A stretch of 64,000 nt of DNA from an uncultured Bacteroidota bacterium (GCA_903958045.1 CAJBRT010000190.1:29718-93717), one strand, 5' to 3'. Counted from the first letter of the stretch, positions 25,381 through 35,363 are shown. Notes: generated from the sequence alone by a model not told the origin. Made by a program: numbers and translations.

Positions 25381-26286
25381 CTATTTTCTTTCTAATAATT
25401 TAAAGAACTGATCTAATTGAGGTAATACCACAATTCTTGTTCTTCTATTGGTTGCTCTACCTGCCGCAGTGCTATTATCTGTAAGTGGTAGGTATTCGCT
25501 ACGACCCGCTGCTGTCATGCGTTTTGGATCAAGGCCATATGATTTTTGAAGGATACGAACAATGGATGTTGCACGCTTAACACTCAAATCCCAGTTGTCA
25601 TTTAATTCGTCAGTGCTGATCGCAACATTGTCTGTGTGACCTTCTACCATGAATTCAATTTCTGGTTGTGCAGCTAATACTTTTGCAACTTTACCTAACA
25701 CAACTTTTGCACGCTCAGTAACATCGTAGCTTCCTGTTTTAAATAATAACTTATCAGAAATGTCTACATATACAACACCTTTATCAACTTTAACATTGAT
25801 ATCTTGATCTTCTAAATTTCCTAGTGCACCTTTTAAGTTCATAACAAGTGCCATGTTTAAAGAATCTTTACGTGCAATAGAACCTTGTAGGTCTCTGATG
25901 TAAATATCTTTTGCACCAATATTTTCTAAAGATTTTTTAATGCTCTCTGCTTGTGCACCAGTGATAACAGATAAATCTTTTAACTGCTCCATCGCAGTGC
26001 TACTATTTTTACGTAAATATTCTACTTGATCATTAAGGCCAGCAATTTGCTCCTCTAATGCCTTTTTTCTAGCTGTTAATTCAGCATTTGCAGATTTAGA
26101 CTTGTCTAACTGTGCTTGGATGGCTTTAACTTCATCTTGAAGGGCACGGTATTTTTCTTGCATGTCTAAGTAAGAACCACTTAGTTGAACATACTTAGCT
26201 TCACTTTCTTTAAACTTCTTTGTGCTCACACAAGAAACCAGCAATGCAGAAGCGCCGATTACTGTAAATAGTTGTTTTAGTTTCAT
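25381..26286 (-). CDS. OmpA family lipoprotein with coiled coil
   Basis: A 301-residue protein with a lipoprotein signal (lipobox LLVSC, Cys19). A long coiled-coil region follows (about 30-130; repeated KALEEQIAGLNDQVEYLRK-like heptads). The C-terminal OmpA peptidoglycan-binding domain (about 175-290) contains FMVEGHTDN, LSVKRATSIVRIL and GRSEYLPL..NSTAAGRATNRRTRI. It probably tethers the outer membrane to peptidoglycan. It has its own candidate promoter at 26374-26367. Confidence 0.9.
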   Translation of the reverse strand: MKLKQLFTVIGASALLVSCVSTKKFKESEAKYVQLSGSYLDMQEKYRALQDEVKAIQAQLDKSKSANAELTARKKALEEQIAGLNDQVEYLRKNSSTAMEQLKDLSVITGAQAESIKKSLENIGAKDIYIRDLQGSIARKDSLNMALVMNLKGALGNLEDQDINVKVDKGVVYVDISDKLLFKTGSYDVTERAKVVLGKVAKVLAAQPEIEFMVEGHTDNVAISTDELNDNWDLSVKRATSIVRILQKSYGLDPKRMTAAGRSEYLPLTDNSTAAGRATNRRTRIVVLPQLDQFFKLLERK

Positions 26287-26358
26287 AACAGTATAAATTA
26301 TTGATAGTTAGTCGATGATTAAACGCGTTTTTTGGTAAAAAATTGCGTTTTATGGGTT

Positions 26359-28011
26359 TTACGATACAAAAATAACCTTTTTCTCCTCCTTTAGCCACAG
26401 ATCATAGTTATTTCCATAATAAGATTCTATCGATTTTCGCTTAATTTTTAACGTTGGCGTTAGAAGTCCATTCGGAATACTCCACTCCTCTTTACAAATA
26501 ACCATTTTAGAAAGTCGTTCGTGGTGGTCTAATCTATTATTGATCTGATCTAAAAAACTACTCAATTCCTCGTCGAGTCCCAATGGCTGTTCTGCTGTTG
26601 GCGCAAGGGTACAAAGTACAAATGCCGATGTCATACCAGAACCCACCACACAGGCCTGACTAATAAGGGGATGTTCTAGTAGTTTGGTTTCGATAGGTGC
26701 CGGCATAATATATTTACCCTTGCTGGTTTTAAACTGGTCTTTGATACGTCCGGTAATCGTTAAATACCCATTTGCATCAATAGATCCTTCGTCGCCAGTT
26801 TTTAAGAATCCGTCTTCAAAAGACTCGGCCGTTAACTGCGGCTCTTTATAATATCCGAGCATCGAGGCGTCACTTTTTACTTGCACTTCATTTTCGGCAC
26901 TGAGTCTTACTTCAACATCTTCATAGGTTTGACCAACCGTACCAAATTTGTGGTGCCCCACGCGGTTCGCATGTGATAGTGCCGAGTTTTCGGTCATACC
27001 ATAGGCTTCTAAAATAATGATATCGAGTTTTGCAAACCACTCTTGTAAGGCAACACTTATTGGAGAAGCGCCAGTAAAAATAAACTTGGCATTTGAAAGT
27101 CCTAGTTTCTTTTTAATCGCTTTTTTAATTAGAGAGGAAACAATGGGTATGCTTAATAAAGTACTTAATTTTTTTTGTGGCATTTTAGATAAAACACCTT
27201 CTTGCATTTTTTCCCAAATACGTGGAACTGCTAAAAAAACAGTGGGCTGTGTGTGCACTAAGTTGGCATTAAAAGAATCTAGATTTTCAACAAAATAAAT
27301 TGTGCTTCCGGTAAAAATAGCGCCGCACTTTACAAGCATTTTTTCTGCCACATGACAAAGTGGTAAATAAGAAAAGAATGTTTCTTTTTTAATTTGGGGG
27401 ATGTGATTCAAAAACCTATCCACAGCAAATCCAATAGCATGAAAATTATGCATTACACCTTTGGGTTGACCCGTCGTTCCAGAAGTATATATAATGGTAG
27501 CTAGTGCCATAGAGTCCTTTACTGGATTGCCTTGTACTGGTTCGTGTTGTGAAATTAGATCATCCCAGTTAAGGGTGTTTTTTTCTAGATAAAAAGGAAA
27601 GCCAATGGTAATTAAATGTTCAGGAACTCCTTTTCGCATTTGATCGGCGCCATCAAGTTTTCCAAAAAAAACAGCTTTGGCTTCACTGTGTTCTAAAATT
27701 TGTTGAATAGACTCGGCGGTCATATTTGGATACATAGGCACCGATACACAACCCGCAAACGAAATGGCCAAATCGGCCATTATCCAGTGCGCACAGTTTT
27801 TACTAAGTATCGCCACCTTATCATCTTTGCCAAGACCCATTGCATTTAATGCAGCAGCCATTTTTCTAACTTGCTGACCAGCCTCGGCCCAAGTAAAATT
27901 TTTATACGCACCGGCTACTGGTTCGGATAAAAATAATTGATCCGGTTGCGATGCTTCAAATGCACAAAACTTGTCAATTAAGGTTGGGTATTTACGCGTT
28001 GTTGTTTGCAT
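26359..28011 (-). CDS. AMP-dependent long-chain acyl-CoA synthetase
   Basis: A 550-residue adenylate-forming enzyme resembling the FadD15/bubblegum group. The motifs are IIYTSGTTGQPKGVMHN (ATP/P-loop), EAYGMTENSALS, LKTGDEGSIDANGYLTITGRIKDQFKTSKGKYIMP (hinge and catalytic region) and a C-terminal PTLKIKRKSIESYY with the catalytic Lys region. It activates fatty acids to acyl-CoA. It overlaps the preceding acyltransferase gene by 20 nt, so acyl activation and acyl transfer genes are coupled. Confidence 0.9.
   Translation of the reverse strand: MQTTTRKYPTLIDKFCAFEASQPDQLFLSEPVAGAYKNFTWAEAGQQVRKMAAALNAMGLGKDDKVAILSKNCAHWIMADLAISFAGCVSVPMYPNMTAESIQQILEHSEAKAVFFGKLDGADQMRKGVPEHLITIGFPFYLEKNTLNWDDLISQHEPVQGNPVKDSMALATIIYTSGTTGQPKGVMHNFHAIGFAVDRFLNHIPQIKKETFFSYLPLCHVAEKMLVKCGAIFTGSTIYFVENLDSFNANLVHTQPTVFLAVPRIWEKMQEGVLSKMPQKKLSTLLSIPIVSSLIKKAIKKKLGLSNAKFIFTGASPISVALQEWFAKLDIIILEAYGMTENSALSHANRVGHHKFGTVGQTYEDVEVRLSAENEVQVKSDASMLGYYKEPQLTAESFEDGFLKTGDEGSIDANGYLTITGRIKDQFKTSKGKYIMPAPIETKLLEHPLISQACVVGSGMTSAFVLCTLAPTAEQPLGLDEELSSFLDQINNRLDHHERLSKMVICKEEWSIPNGLLTPTLKIKRKSIESYYGNNYDLWLKEEKKVIFVS
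26367..26374 (-). promoter_or_regulatory. Candidate -7 element (TATTTTTG) for the OmpA lipoprotein gene
   Basis: An exact TAnnTTTG match on the minus strand inside the last codons of the upstream synthetase gene, giving a leader of about 75 nt. No clear -33 element was found. Confidence 0.4.
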
Positions 28012-28579
28012 AGGTATCGGTTAAATGTGACATTCCGTATTCTGGAATTTTTCCTTGTAAGGGTGCAAAAAAGGATATTATTTTTTTGAAATCTTCGGCT
28101 TCGTTATGGGTGGTGTAAAATGGTTCCGCAAACGTGACTTCTTTTTTACCAAAATCAAGTCCAACCATTACAATGGGTACGCCGGCGTTTTTAGCGATAT
28201 GATAAAAGCCTGTTCTGAGCCTTTCCGTTTTTTTTCGGGTGCCTTCGGGCGAAAGAGCAAGCACAAATTTTTCATGGCTATTAAAAAGCTGGACCACTTG
28301 ATCCACCATATTGTGTTTGTTAAACCGGTCTACGGGAAAGCCGCCGGTACTTTTAAAGATAAACGCAAAGGGGCCCTTAAATAAGGAGTCTTTGCCTAGA
28401 TACTTAACATGTTCTAAATGCCTAACACTTCTGATGGCCAGGCCAACTATAAAATCCCAAGCGCTTGTATGAGGCGCCACAATGAGTACACACTTATCTA
28501 AATGATAGGGAAAATTTTTATGGATTTTCCAACCGGTAATCCATACGTATAGTGACCAAAAAAAGCGCATAAGCAGCAT
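27992..28579 (-). CDS. PlsC-like lysophospholipid acyltransferase family protein
   Basis: A 195-residue acyltransferase with the catalytic HX4D motif (APHTSAWDF), the GGFPVDR block and SPEGTRKKTERLRTGFYHIA (glycerophosphate-binding EGTR). It is shorter than typical PlsC and resembles the small LPLAT proteins widespread in Bacteroidota. It sits directly upstream of and overlapping the acyl-CoA synthetase gene. Confidence 0.87.
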   Translation of the reverse strand: MLLMRFFWSLYVWITGWKIHKNFPYHLDKCVLIVAPHTSAWDFIVGLAIRSVRHLEHVKYLGKDSLFKGPFAFIFKSTGGFPVDRFNKHNMVDQVVQLFNSHEKFVLALSPEGTRKKTERLRTGFYHIAKNAGVPIVMVGLDFGKKEVTFAEPFYTTHNEAEDFKKIISFFAPLQGKIPEYGMSHLTDTYANNNA

Positions 28580-28630
28580 CGTTGGATAACAAGATAAGAA
28601 ATCTATACTTTCTACAAAACCTTGAGCAGG

Positions 28631-30664
28631 TTATTTCATGTCGTCTCTTATTTTTTGTAAACGAAACATTTCGTCGCGGAGGCGGGCTGCTTCTATAAAG
28701 TCCATATCTTTTGCAGCACCTTCCATTTCTTTTTTAGCTTGCTTGATGGCTTTTTCTATTTGAGGAATGGTTGTATACACCACTTGCTCTGCAAAAGTTT
28801 GACTCTCTGTTTTGCTATTGTTTTGGGGTACGGCATTAGATGGGTCATAGCCCTTAATATCAAGTACCGATGTTTGTGCAAACACCTGCTCCTTGCTTTT
28901 TGAAACCGTTGTAGGAGTAATGTTGTGTGCCTCGTTGTAAGCAACTTGCTTGGCCCTACGGCGCGACGTTTCATCGATCGTGCGCTGCATGCTCATCGTC
29001 ATTTTATCGGCATAAAAAATAACAAGCCCATTTACATTTCGCGCAGCACGTCCAGCCGTTTGTGTCAATGATTTTTCGTTACGTAAAAAACCTTCTTTGT
29101 CTGCGTCTAAAATAGCAACGAGGGAAACTTCGGGTAAATCAAGTCCTTCTCTTAAAAGGTTAACGCCCACGAGTACATCAATCACACCAAGTCGGAGATC
29201 TCTTAAAATTTCTACACGCTCCAGGGTATCCACATCACTATGAATGTATTTGGCTTTTATGTTTCGCTTGGCTAAATACTGATTCATCTCTTCGGCCATC
29301 CGTTTGGTAAGCGTTGTAACAAGCACACGGTCGCCACTGGTGATGCGCAGGTCTATTTCGTGTAATAAATCATCAATTTGATGAAGGCTTGGACGCACCT
29401 GAATGGGTGGATCCAATAAGCCGGTAGGCCTTACAACCTGCTCTACCACTACGCCGCCGGTTTTTTCAAGTTCATATTCGGCGGGGGTGGCGCTCACAAA
29501 AATGGTTTGACCAATCATGTTGTCAAACTCATGAAAATTAAGCGGTCTGTTATCAATGGCACTCGGTAAACGAAATCCATAATCTACGAGTGTCATTTTT
29601 CGGGACCTATCGCCACCATACATCCCGGCAATTTGCGGAATGGTTTGATGGCTTTCATCTATGATGCACAAAAAATCTTTAGGGAAATAATCGAGCAAGC
29701 AAAAGGGTCTAGTGCCCGGTTTTCTTCTATCAAAAAAACGTGAATAGTTTTCGATGCCAGAGCAATAACCTAGTTCACGAATCATTTCTAAATCGTATTC
29801 TACTCTTTCTTTAATGCGGTTGGCTTCTTGCTTTTTTCCTACGCGCATAAAATATTCATATTGCGCGCGCATTTCATCTTGTATTTCGTGCATCACTTCT
29901 ACAATCATGTCTTTGGGCGCTAAATATAAATTAGCTGGAAAAATAGCCGCATTGTCCATCGTACCAATGCGTTTGCTGGTTTCGGTTTCAATGCTTTCTA
30001 TCGATTCAATTTCGTCACCAAAAAAAGTAACCCGGTACCCAAAATCGACATAGGGTAAATTAATATCGACGGTATCGCCTTTGACTCTAAATGAACCTCT
30101 TTTAAAATCATCTTGTGTGCGGGAATACAACGAATTAATCAATGCGTGCAAAAATGCTTGGCGTGAAACCACCTGCCCCGTATGAATGCGCACAATACCA
30201 TTTTCATATTCGGTAGGATTACCCATACCATAAATACAACTCACACTCGCCACAATAATTATATCTCTGCGGCCACTTAATAATTGCGCCGTTGCTTGAA
30301 GTCTTAGTTTATCAAGCTCTTCGTTGATGCTTAAATCTTTTTCGATGTATACACCCGTAACCGGCATATACGCTTCGGGCTGATAATAATCGTAATAGCT
30401 AACAAAATATCCAACCGCGTTGTCTGGAAAAAACTGCTTGAACTCGCCATAAAGTTGTGCCACCAGGGTTTTGTTGTGCGTAAGCACCAGCGTAGGTCTT
30501 TGTGTATTTTGAATAACGTTAGCAATAGTAAAGGTTTTACCGCTACCCGTAACCCCTAAAAGTGTTTGGTACTGCTCGTTTTCATGCACGCCCTTTGTGA
30601 GCTGATCAATGGCCGAGGGTTGATCACCTGCTGGACTATAGGGTGCGTGAAGCGTAAAAGGCAT
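28631..30664 (-). CDS. uvrB: Excinuclease ABC subunit B
   Basis: A 677-residue UvrB, the damage-verifying helicase of nucleotide excision repair. Visible are Walker A LGVTGSGKTFTIAN, the beta-hairpin region YYDYYQPEAYMP, the DESHQTIPQIAGMYGGDRSRK block, helicase motifs TLTKRMAEEM and GVNLLREGLDLPEVSLVAI, QTAGRAARN, and a C-terminal UVR domain (AAKDMDFIEAARLRDEMFRLQ) that contacts UvrC. Length is normal. uvrA and uvrC are not in the window. Confidence 0.97.
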   Translation of the reverse strand: MPFTLHAPYSPAGDQPSAIDQLTKGVHENEQYQTLLGVTGSGKTFTIANVIQNTQRPTLVLTHNKTLVAQLYGEFKQFFPDNAVGYFVSYYDYYQPEAYMPVTGVYIEKDLSINEELDKLRLQATAQLLSGRRDIIIVASVSCIYGMGNPTEYENGIVRIHTGQVVSRQAFLHALINSLYSRTQDDFKRGSFRVKGDTVDINLPYVDFGYRVTFFGDEIESIESIETETSKRIGTMDNAAIFPANLYLAPKDMIVEVMHEIQDEMRAQYEYFMRVGKKQEANRIKERVEYDLEMIRELGYCSGIENYSRFFDRRKPGTRPFCLLDYFPKDFLCIIDESHQTIPQIAGMYGGDRSRKMTLVDYGFRLPSAIDNRPLNFHEFDNMIGQTIFVSATPAEYELEKTGGVVVEQVVRPTGLLDPPIQVRPSLHQIDDLLHEIDLRITSGDRVLVTTLTKRMAEEMNQYLAKRNIKAKYIHSDVDTLERVEILRDLRLGVIDVLVGVNLLREGLDLPEVSLVAILDADKEGFLRNEKSLTQTAGRAARNVNGLVIFYADKMTMSMQRTIDETSRRRAKQVAYNEAHNITPTTVSKSKEQVFAQTSVLDIKGYDPSNAVPQNNSKTESQTFAEQVVYTTIPQIEKAIKQAKKEMEGAAKDMDFIEAARLRDEMFRLQKIRDDMK

Positions 30665-30669
30665 ACCGT

Positions 30670-31272
30670 TTATTTTCTAGTGATATTATAAATAGCAACA
30701 GGTGGCGTAAGCATTTGTTCGTGATCGTTTAACATATATATTTTTCGGACCACCGACATGCCCTTTACTACTTTTCCAAATGCCGCATAGCCAAGTTTAT
30801 CTTCTACGTTTTCGCCGCCTTCGTCGAGACCGGGTTGGTTACCAATACAAATAAAAAATTCGGCGTTGGCGGTACCGGGTACATTACGCGCCAGCGATAA
30901 AACACCATCAGTGTGTTTGAGTCCTGTTGTAGAAGTAGGTTCGTGGGGAATGCCCTTCATCTCATAGAGCTTCATATAATTTGTTTTCCAAAGACCTCCT
31001 TGTAAAATTTCAGTTTTTGGTGCGTTAGACGGCTGGTTGGTTACATTTAATACGCGGTAAAAAGAAGCGTCTTCGTAAAATCCTGAATCTACGTAAGATA
31101 GAATAGCAGCGCAGGTTTGCGGCGCTTTGCTAGGGTATAATTCTGCTTCTATGATGCCATACTTGGTTTCAATTTGTATGCGCGGATTGGCATATTTTTT
31201 TTGTGTGCATGAAAAAAATAATAGCGCTGCGCAAATAGCAGTCATTTTTTTTATGATACCATATGAACCCAT
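30670..31272 (-). CDS. Cyclophilin-type peptidyl-prolyl isomerase, lipoprotein
   Basis: A 200-residue protein with a lipoprotein signal (lipobox LFFSC) and a cyclophilin domain: YGIIEAELYPSKAPQTCAAILSYVDSGFYEDASFYRV, then LSLARNVPGTANAEFFICIGNQPGLDEGG and YAAFGKVVKGMSVVRKI. It would assist folding of envelope proteins. The start may instead be the Met at 31245, which would remove the 22-nt overlap with the GNAT gene; both give a usable signal. It lies 5 nt upstream of uvrB. Confidence 0.87.
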   Translation of the reverse strand: MGSYGIIKKMTAICAALLFFSCTQKKYANPRIQIETKYGIIEAELYPSKAPQTCAAILSYVDSGFYEDASFYRVLNVTNQPSNAPKTEILQGGLWKTNYMKLYEMKGIPHEPTSTTGLKHTDGVLSLARNVPGTANAEFFICIGNQPGLDEGGENVEDKLGYAAFGKVVKGMSVVRKIYMLNDHEQMLTPPVAIYNITRK

Positions 31273-31754
31273 ACTTCTTCGTCAGCGATTACGCCGTTTT
31301 TAAAAATTGCTTTTTTTCTAGTGCCTTCTAATACAAAATTATTTTTTTCTAGCACACGCGCCGAGCTTCTGTTGTTTCCAAAAATTTTTGCTTCAATGCG
31401 AACAATTTCTTTATTTTTTTTTATTGCATCCACCATTAGTGCTACAGCTGCTGTTGCAATGCCTTTGCCCCAATAATTTTCACCAATAAAATATCCAATC
31501 TCTACCGTTTTAGCATATACGTCTTTATGCCATGTGCAGCTTATGTTTCCGGCTACGAGGTTTCCAATTTCGATGGCAAAATTAGCTACCGGTTTTTCTT
31601 CATTGGCATGTTTAATCCAAGCTAGCGCATCCATAACGGTGTATGGACTTGGAAACTCATTTCTAATGCTGTTCCAAACGTTTCTATTATTTGCGACTGC
31701 GGCAAGGGCTTGTGCGTCACTCATTTGCCAGTTTCGGATATTGATTTTTTGCAT
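31251..31754 (-). CDS. GNAT family N-acetyltransferase (RimJ/RimL-like)
   Basis: A 167-residue acetyltransferase with the acetyl-CoA-binding block IGYFIGENYWGKGIATAAVALMVDAI (R/Q-x-x-G-x-G/A type) and the C-terminal NNRSSARVLEKNNFVLEGTRKKA typical of RimJ/RimL proteins. These acetylate protein N-termini or small molecules; the substrate is unknown. It lies 1 nt downstream of mgsA and overlaps the cyclophilin gene. Confidence 0.88.
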   Translation of the reverse strand: MQKINIRNWQMSDAQALAAVANNRNVWNSIRNEFPSPYTVMDALAWIKHANEEKPVANFAIEIGNLVAGNISCTWHKDVYAKTVEIGYFIGENYWGKGIATAAVALMVDAIKKNKEIVRIEAKIFGNNRSSARVLEKNNFVLEGTRKKAIFKNGVIADEEVWVHMVS

Positions 31755-31755
31755 C

Positions 31756-32214
31756 CTATTTTACAATCTTCCTGTTTAAATAATCGCTATAATCAGGAAT
31801 GGTTGCATCGTAGTCGCCGTGCATAAATGGCGATGTGATTACAAAGTCGGCGGTGGCTCTATCACAAGCCATTGGAATATTCCAAAGAACACAAAGTCGT
31901 AAGAGTGCTTTTACGTCACTATCGTGTGGTTGCGCTTCCATAGGATCCCAGAAAAAAAACATCATGTCTATTTCGCCAGCTGCAATCATAGCGCCAATTT
32001 GCTGATCGCCACCCATTGGGCCACTCATTAATTTTTTAACGGGTCTGTCAATTTTTTCTTCGATGATTTTGCCGGTGGTTCCTGTTGCTATGAGTTCGTG
32101 TTTAGACAATACCACTTTATTGTGCTCTACCCAGGCCATTAAATCGGCCTTTTTATTATCGTGTGCCACAAGTGCTATCCTTTTACGTGGGCCTAGTTTT
32201 TTAATGTTTTTCAT
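31756..32214 (-). CDS. mgsA: Methylglyoxal synthase
   Basis: A 152-residue MgsA that converts dihydroxyacetone phosphate to methylglyoxal and phosphate, a bypass used when sugar phosphates accumulate. Motifs are IALVAHDNKKADLMAW, ATGTTGKIIEE, the catalytic-Asp region MSGPMGGDQQIGAMIA and FFWDPMEAQPHDSDVKALLRL. The length is typical. Confidence 0.95.
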   Translation of the reverse strand: MKNIKKLGPRKRIALVAHDNKKADLMAWVEHNKVVLSKHELIATGTTGKIIEEKIDRPVKKLMSGPMGGDQQIGAMIAAGEIDMMFFFWDPMEAQPHDSDVKALLRLCVLWNIPMACDRATADFVITSPFMHGDYDATIPDYSDYLNRKIVK

Positions 32215-32247
32215 TGGGGTAGATATTAAAGTAGAAAGGTAGTTAAA

Positions 32248-33177
32248 TTATTTTTTTGAACGGGTGTAAATGATGGCTAGTAGGGGGTGTGCAGCTATTA
32301 TTAAGCTGTTCATAAGAACCGGTATACCAGTGTAGTGTAATAATAAAAACAACAAAACCAAATATAGAGGATACGCAAAAAGTAAGACTGCAAACAAAAC
32401 GGAATCATAAAATACAGTACCCTTTGTCTTATATGCCACAAAGTTTTTGATAATCAAAAAAAGCGGCGCATGCCAAAACCAGGCGATTCCTATAATGGGA
32501 AATAAATAAATGGGGCGTTTATACTTTTTTGAGGGCGGTTCTTTAAAGAGCGAAACCATTTCCTGCATTACGGTATTATTAAAATTATTTCGTTCAAGCG
32601 ACATGCTAGCTGGTGTTGAATCTGCTGAAAAGTAAAGTCCCGCAGAAAAGGATGTTCCGAGCATTAAGTATATTTTTTTTCCAAAGTGTTTAAAACCATT
32701 ATAGGTGATAACCGCTGGAAGTACTGTTGGTATTACACCTGCGGCAACGGCCTGTTGCAAAATTCTAGCAGCGCCTTTTTTAAATGGCTGTATTTCATTT
32801 TTATTTAAACAGGTCCCTTCGATAAAAATTAATAGAATCCCGCCATTTTTTAGAACTTCTACGCTGGCATCAAAACTGTTTTGATTTTTATGTAAGTGCT
32901 CTTTTCCTTCTCTTTGTCTGTAAACCGGCATCATGTTAAGTGCGCGGAGTAAAAAATTATGCCATGGTTTTGTAAACACATCTCCGCGCGCTAAAAAGGA
33001 AACTGGGTAGGTACAATTTGCCGCAATAACAAGCGCATCAAAAAATGAATCGGGATGATTGGCAACAATCAGTAAGGGTCCTTTTTGCTTAAGTGCTGTT
33101 TTGTTGTGTACTTTAATAGACACACAAAATATTTTAAGCGCTACGCGAATCAAGAAAAGTAGTAGGCGATACAGCAA
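32248..33177 (-). CDS. Membrane-bound 1-acyl-glycerol-3-phosphate acyltransferase family protein
   Basis: A 309-residue acyltransferase with the NHPDSFFDALV motif (H-x5-D spacing), FLARGDVF, NMMPVYRQREG and IFIEGTCLNKNEIQPFKKGAARI. Two to three C-terminal TM segments follow (about 225-305). The start is a TTG at 33177 since no ATG is in frame just upstream, so the exact N-terminus is uncertain. It is the second acyltransferase in the region and may act in phospholipid or lipid remodelling. Confidence 0.82.
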   Translation of the reverse strand: MLYRLLLFLIRVALKIFCVSIKVHNKTALKQKGPLLIVANHPDSFFDALVIAANCTYPVSFLARGDVFTKPWHNFLLRALNMMPVYRQREGKEHLHKNQNSFDASVEVLKNGGILLIFIEGTCLNKNEIQPFKKGAARILQQAVAAGVIPTVLPAVITYNGFKHFGKKIYLMLGTSFSAGLYFSADSTPASMSLERNNFNNTVMQEMVSLFKEPPSKKYKRPIYLFPIIGIAWFWHAPLFLIIKNFVAYKTKGTVFYDSVLFAVLLFAYPLYLVLLFLLLHYTGIPVLMNSLIIAAHPLLAIIYTRSKK

Positions 33178-33199
33178 ATGGTTTTTTTTGTAAAATAAA

Positions 33200-33236
33200 C
33201 AAAATAGCCGCCCCTTTTTATAGGACGGCTATTTTT
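33200..33236 (-). terminator. Terminator between recA and the acyltransferase gene
   Basis: AATAGCCGCCCC (33203-33214) pairs with AGGACGGCTATT (33222-33233) in 10 of 12 positions, flanked by A-rich and T-rich stretches. On the minus strand it lies after the recA stop and ends in TTTTG. The symmetry could make it work in both directions. Confidence 0.65.
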
Positions 33237-33279
33237 ATTATTACTAACCCATCAAATACTATACATTTTAAAGCAAAAT

Positions 33280-34293
33280 TTATGCTTCTGCGGCCGCAGT
33301 TCTTGCTTCTATTACCTTAGCTCTGATTTTAGCTTCAATTTCGTTGGCTAATTCTGGATTGTCGTGTAAAAGTGTTTTTACAGACTCTCTTCCTTGGCCA
33401 AGTTTATTGGTGTCGTAGCTAAACCAGCTTCCACTTTTTTGAACAATACCAAGTTCTACGCCCATATCAATGATTTCGCCAAGTTTACTGATGCCTTCAC
33501 CAAAAATGATATCAAATTCTGCGGCTCTAAATGGTGGTGCTACTTTGTTTTTTACCACTTTTACTTTTACGTGGTTACCAATTGCAGCATCGCCATCTTT
33601 AATTTGTGTCATTCTTCTAATATCTAGACGAACTGACGCATAGAATTTTAATGCATTACCACCCGTTGTTGTTTCAGGATTACCAAACATCACACCAATT
33701 TTTTCACGGAGTTGGTTAATGAAAATACATACAGTTCCTGTTTTATTAATGGTTGCTGTAAGCTTACGAAGCGCTTGGCTCATAAGTCTTGCGTGTAATC
33801 CCATTTTTGAATCACCCATTTCACCTTCTAATTCACTTTTGGGTACAAGTGCTGCTACAGAGTCAATCACCACTACATCTAATGCGCCTGATAAAATTAA
33901 ACGGTCGGCAATTTCTAATGCTTGCTCGCCATAATCGGGTTGAGAAACGAGTAGGCTATCAACGTCGACACCTAATTTTTTTGCATACGCACTATCAAAA
34001 GCGTGCTCCGCATCGATGATCGCACACATACCGCCTTTTTTTTGCGCTTCTGCGATTACATGAATAGCAACCGTTGTTTTACCAGAAGATTCTGGACCAT
34101 ATATTTCAATAATTCTACCTTTTGGTAAGCCACCTATTCCAAGAGCACTATCAAGACCTATCGAACCCGTAGAAATCACTTCCATTGGTTCTTGGCTACG
34201 CTCGTTCATCATCATGACAGAGCCCTTGCCATAGTCTTTATCTATTTTGTCGATTGTTAATTTTAGCGCCTTTAATTTTTCAGTGTTACTCAT
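33280..34293 (-). CDS. recA: Recombinase RecA
   Basis: A 337-residue RecA: Walker [20 protein letters not shown] (Walker B), [39 protein letters not shown] (loop L2 and neighbouring conserved block) and a short acidic/Ala-rich C-terminus. It forms filaments on single-stranded DNA for recombination and repair. It has its own TATCTTTG promoter at 34336-34329. I see no LexA-type palindrome in the 200-nt upstream region. Confidence 0.97.
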   Translation of the reverse strand: MSNTEKLKALKLTIDKIDKDYGKGSVMMMNERSQEPMEVISTGSIGLDSALGIGGLPKGRIIEIYGPESSGKTTVAIHVIAEAQKKGGMCAIIDAEHAFDSAYAKKLGVDVDSLLVSQPDYGEQALEIADRLILSGALDVVVIDSVAALVPKSELEGEMGDSKMGLHARLMSQALRKLTATINKTGTVCIFINQLREKIGVMFGNPETTTGGNALKFYASVRLDIRRMTQIKDGDAAIGNHVKVKVVKNKVAPPFRAAEFDIIFGEGISKLGEIIDMGVELGIVQKSGSWFSYDTNKLGQGRESVKTLLHDNPELANEIEAKIRAKVIEARTAAAEA

Positions 34294-34328
34294 ATGGTTA
34301 TTTTTACTTGTTACGTGCTAATGGATAA

Positions 34329-34336
34329 CAAAGATA
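34329..34336 (-). promoter_or_regulatory. -7 promoter element (TATCTTTG) of recA
   Basis: An exact TAnnTTTG match on the minus strand, 35 nt upstream of the recA ATG. Confidence 0.55.
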
Positions 34337-34495
34337 AGTACCCTTTGTTAAATAAACTAATTTTTTTAGTATTTTTTAGCTAATGGGTTTAGCGGGGCTT
34401 ATTTTGTTACCGATAATTAAATGTAAAACAAGGTTTTGATAAAGCAATCCTGTATTTATGCGCAATCTGTTTTAAAAAACATAAGTGTTTGATTA

Positions 34496-35350
34496 TCAAT
34501 ACGTATTGGTCATATCGGAATCTACGCAAATTATATAATGGGCTTTATTTAAGTTTTCTAAAGCCAGATTTTGGATGTTTTTTTGGCTGACCGTGGTAAT
34601 GGTTTTAATTTTTAGCAAAGGGTTGGTTTTTGCTAAATACCAACCAATGCCCTCATAGTTTTCGGAGTGATATGAGCCGTTGTAATGTATAAATAAGCTC
34701 CCAGGCACCTGTGTGGTTACTATAAAATGTGCCATCGTAGCGTCTTTACTAGCCTGTGCTTTTGGTAGGTTTTCGCCACCATGACCGCCCATCATCGCAA
34801 TCATATTTTTATACCCAGGAAGTTCCGGATCATACGCCATAGGAAGTGGTGCCATCCAAGATTTTTCCTGTGCCGTTAAACTATCAAGTCCTGTAAATCC
34901 TTTTTTAGAAACCAGTGATGCGTATTTGCGTGGAATATTGGTAGCTGTAAAAGGAATATTATTTTCTTTAGCAAAATTTACAAGTGGCGCATAATCGGTA
35001 GGATAATTTTTCCATAAACGCGCTAGTGAATCAAGCCCCTTTGCGTTTATTTTTCCTTGCAAATAATAATCTAGTGCTTGTTGATTATCACGTTCAAACA
35101 TTTCGGCACCCAGCGTTAATTTTCTTTTTTCAAATAAATCTTTGGTTACACTTAGTTGAAGCCAGTGTGCAATAGCGTTGTTGTGGTATTCACCAAAAAG
35201 CAGAATATCATTTTGTGCCAACACGCGAATCATTTTTTGATAGCTTACTTTTTTTCCTTTGCTATCATACAATACAAATGGTGTTTTTGTTTGTGCAAAA
35301 ACGCTAACCGTAAAAAATAAAGCAACAAGGGAAATAATTATTTTTTTCAT
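34496..35350 (-). CDS. ChaN-like haem-binding/TraB-GumN-related lipid-free secreted protein
   Basis: A 284-residue protein with a signal peptide (MKKIIISLVALFFTVSVFAQ). The mature part has the ChaN fold signature: DILLFGEYHNNAIAHWLQL, LGAEMFERDNQQALDYYL, YAPLVNFAKENNIPFTATNIPRK and MMGGHGGENLPKAQASKDATMA. ChaN proteins are implicated in haem binding or uptake and are distantly related to TraB/Tiki proteins. It lies 13 nt downstream of the gamma-glutamyltransferase gene. Whether it binds haem or acts as a peptidase cannot be judged. Confidence 0.85.
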   Translation of the reverse strand: MKKIIISLVALFFTVSVFAQTKTPFVLYDSKGKKVSYQKMIRVLAQNDILLFGEYHNNAIAHWLQLSVTKDLFEKRKLTLGAEMFERDNQQALDYYLQGKINAKGLDSLARLWKNYPTDYAPLVNFAKENNIPFTATNIPRKYASLVSKKGFTGLDSLTAQEKSWMAPLPMAYDPELPGYKNMIAMMGGHGGENLPKAQASKDATMAHFIVTTQVPGSLFIHYNGSYHSENYEGIGWYLAKTNPLLKIKTITTVSQKNIQNLALENLNKAHYIICVDSDMTNTY

Positions 35351-35363
35351 TTTATTTTTTTAT

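Noticed and set aside
34294-34495. recA upstream region searched for an SOS (LexA) box
   Set aside because: No convincing palindrome was found; only the TATCTTTG promoter is visible.
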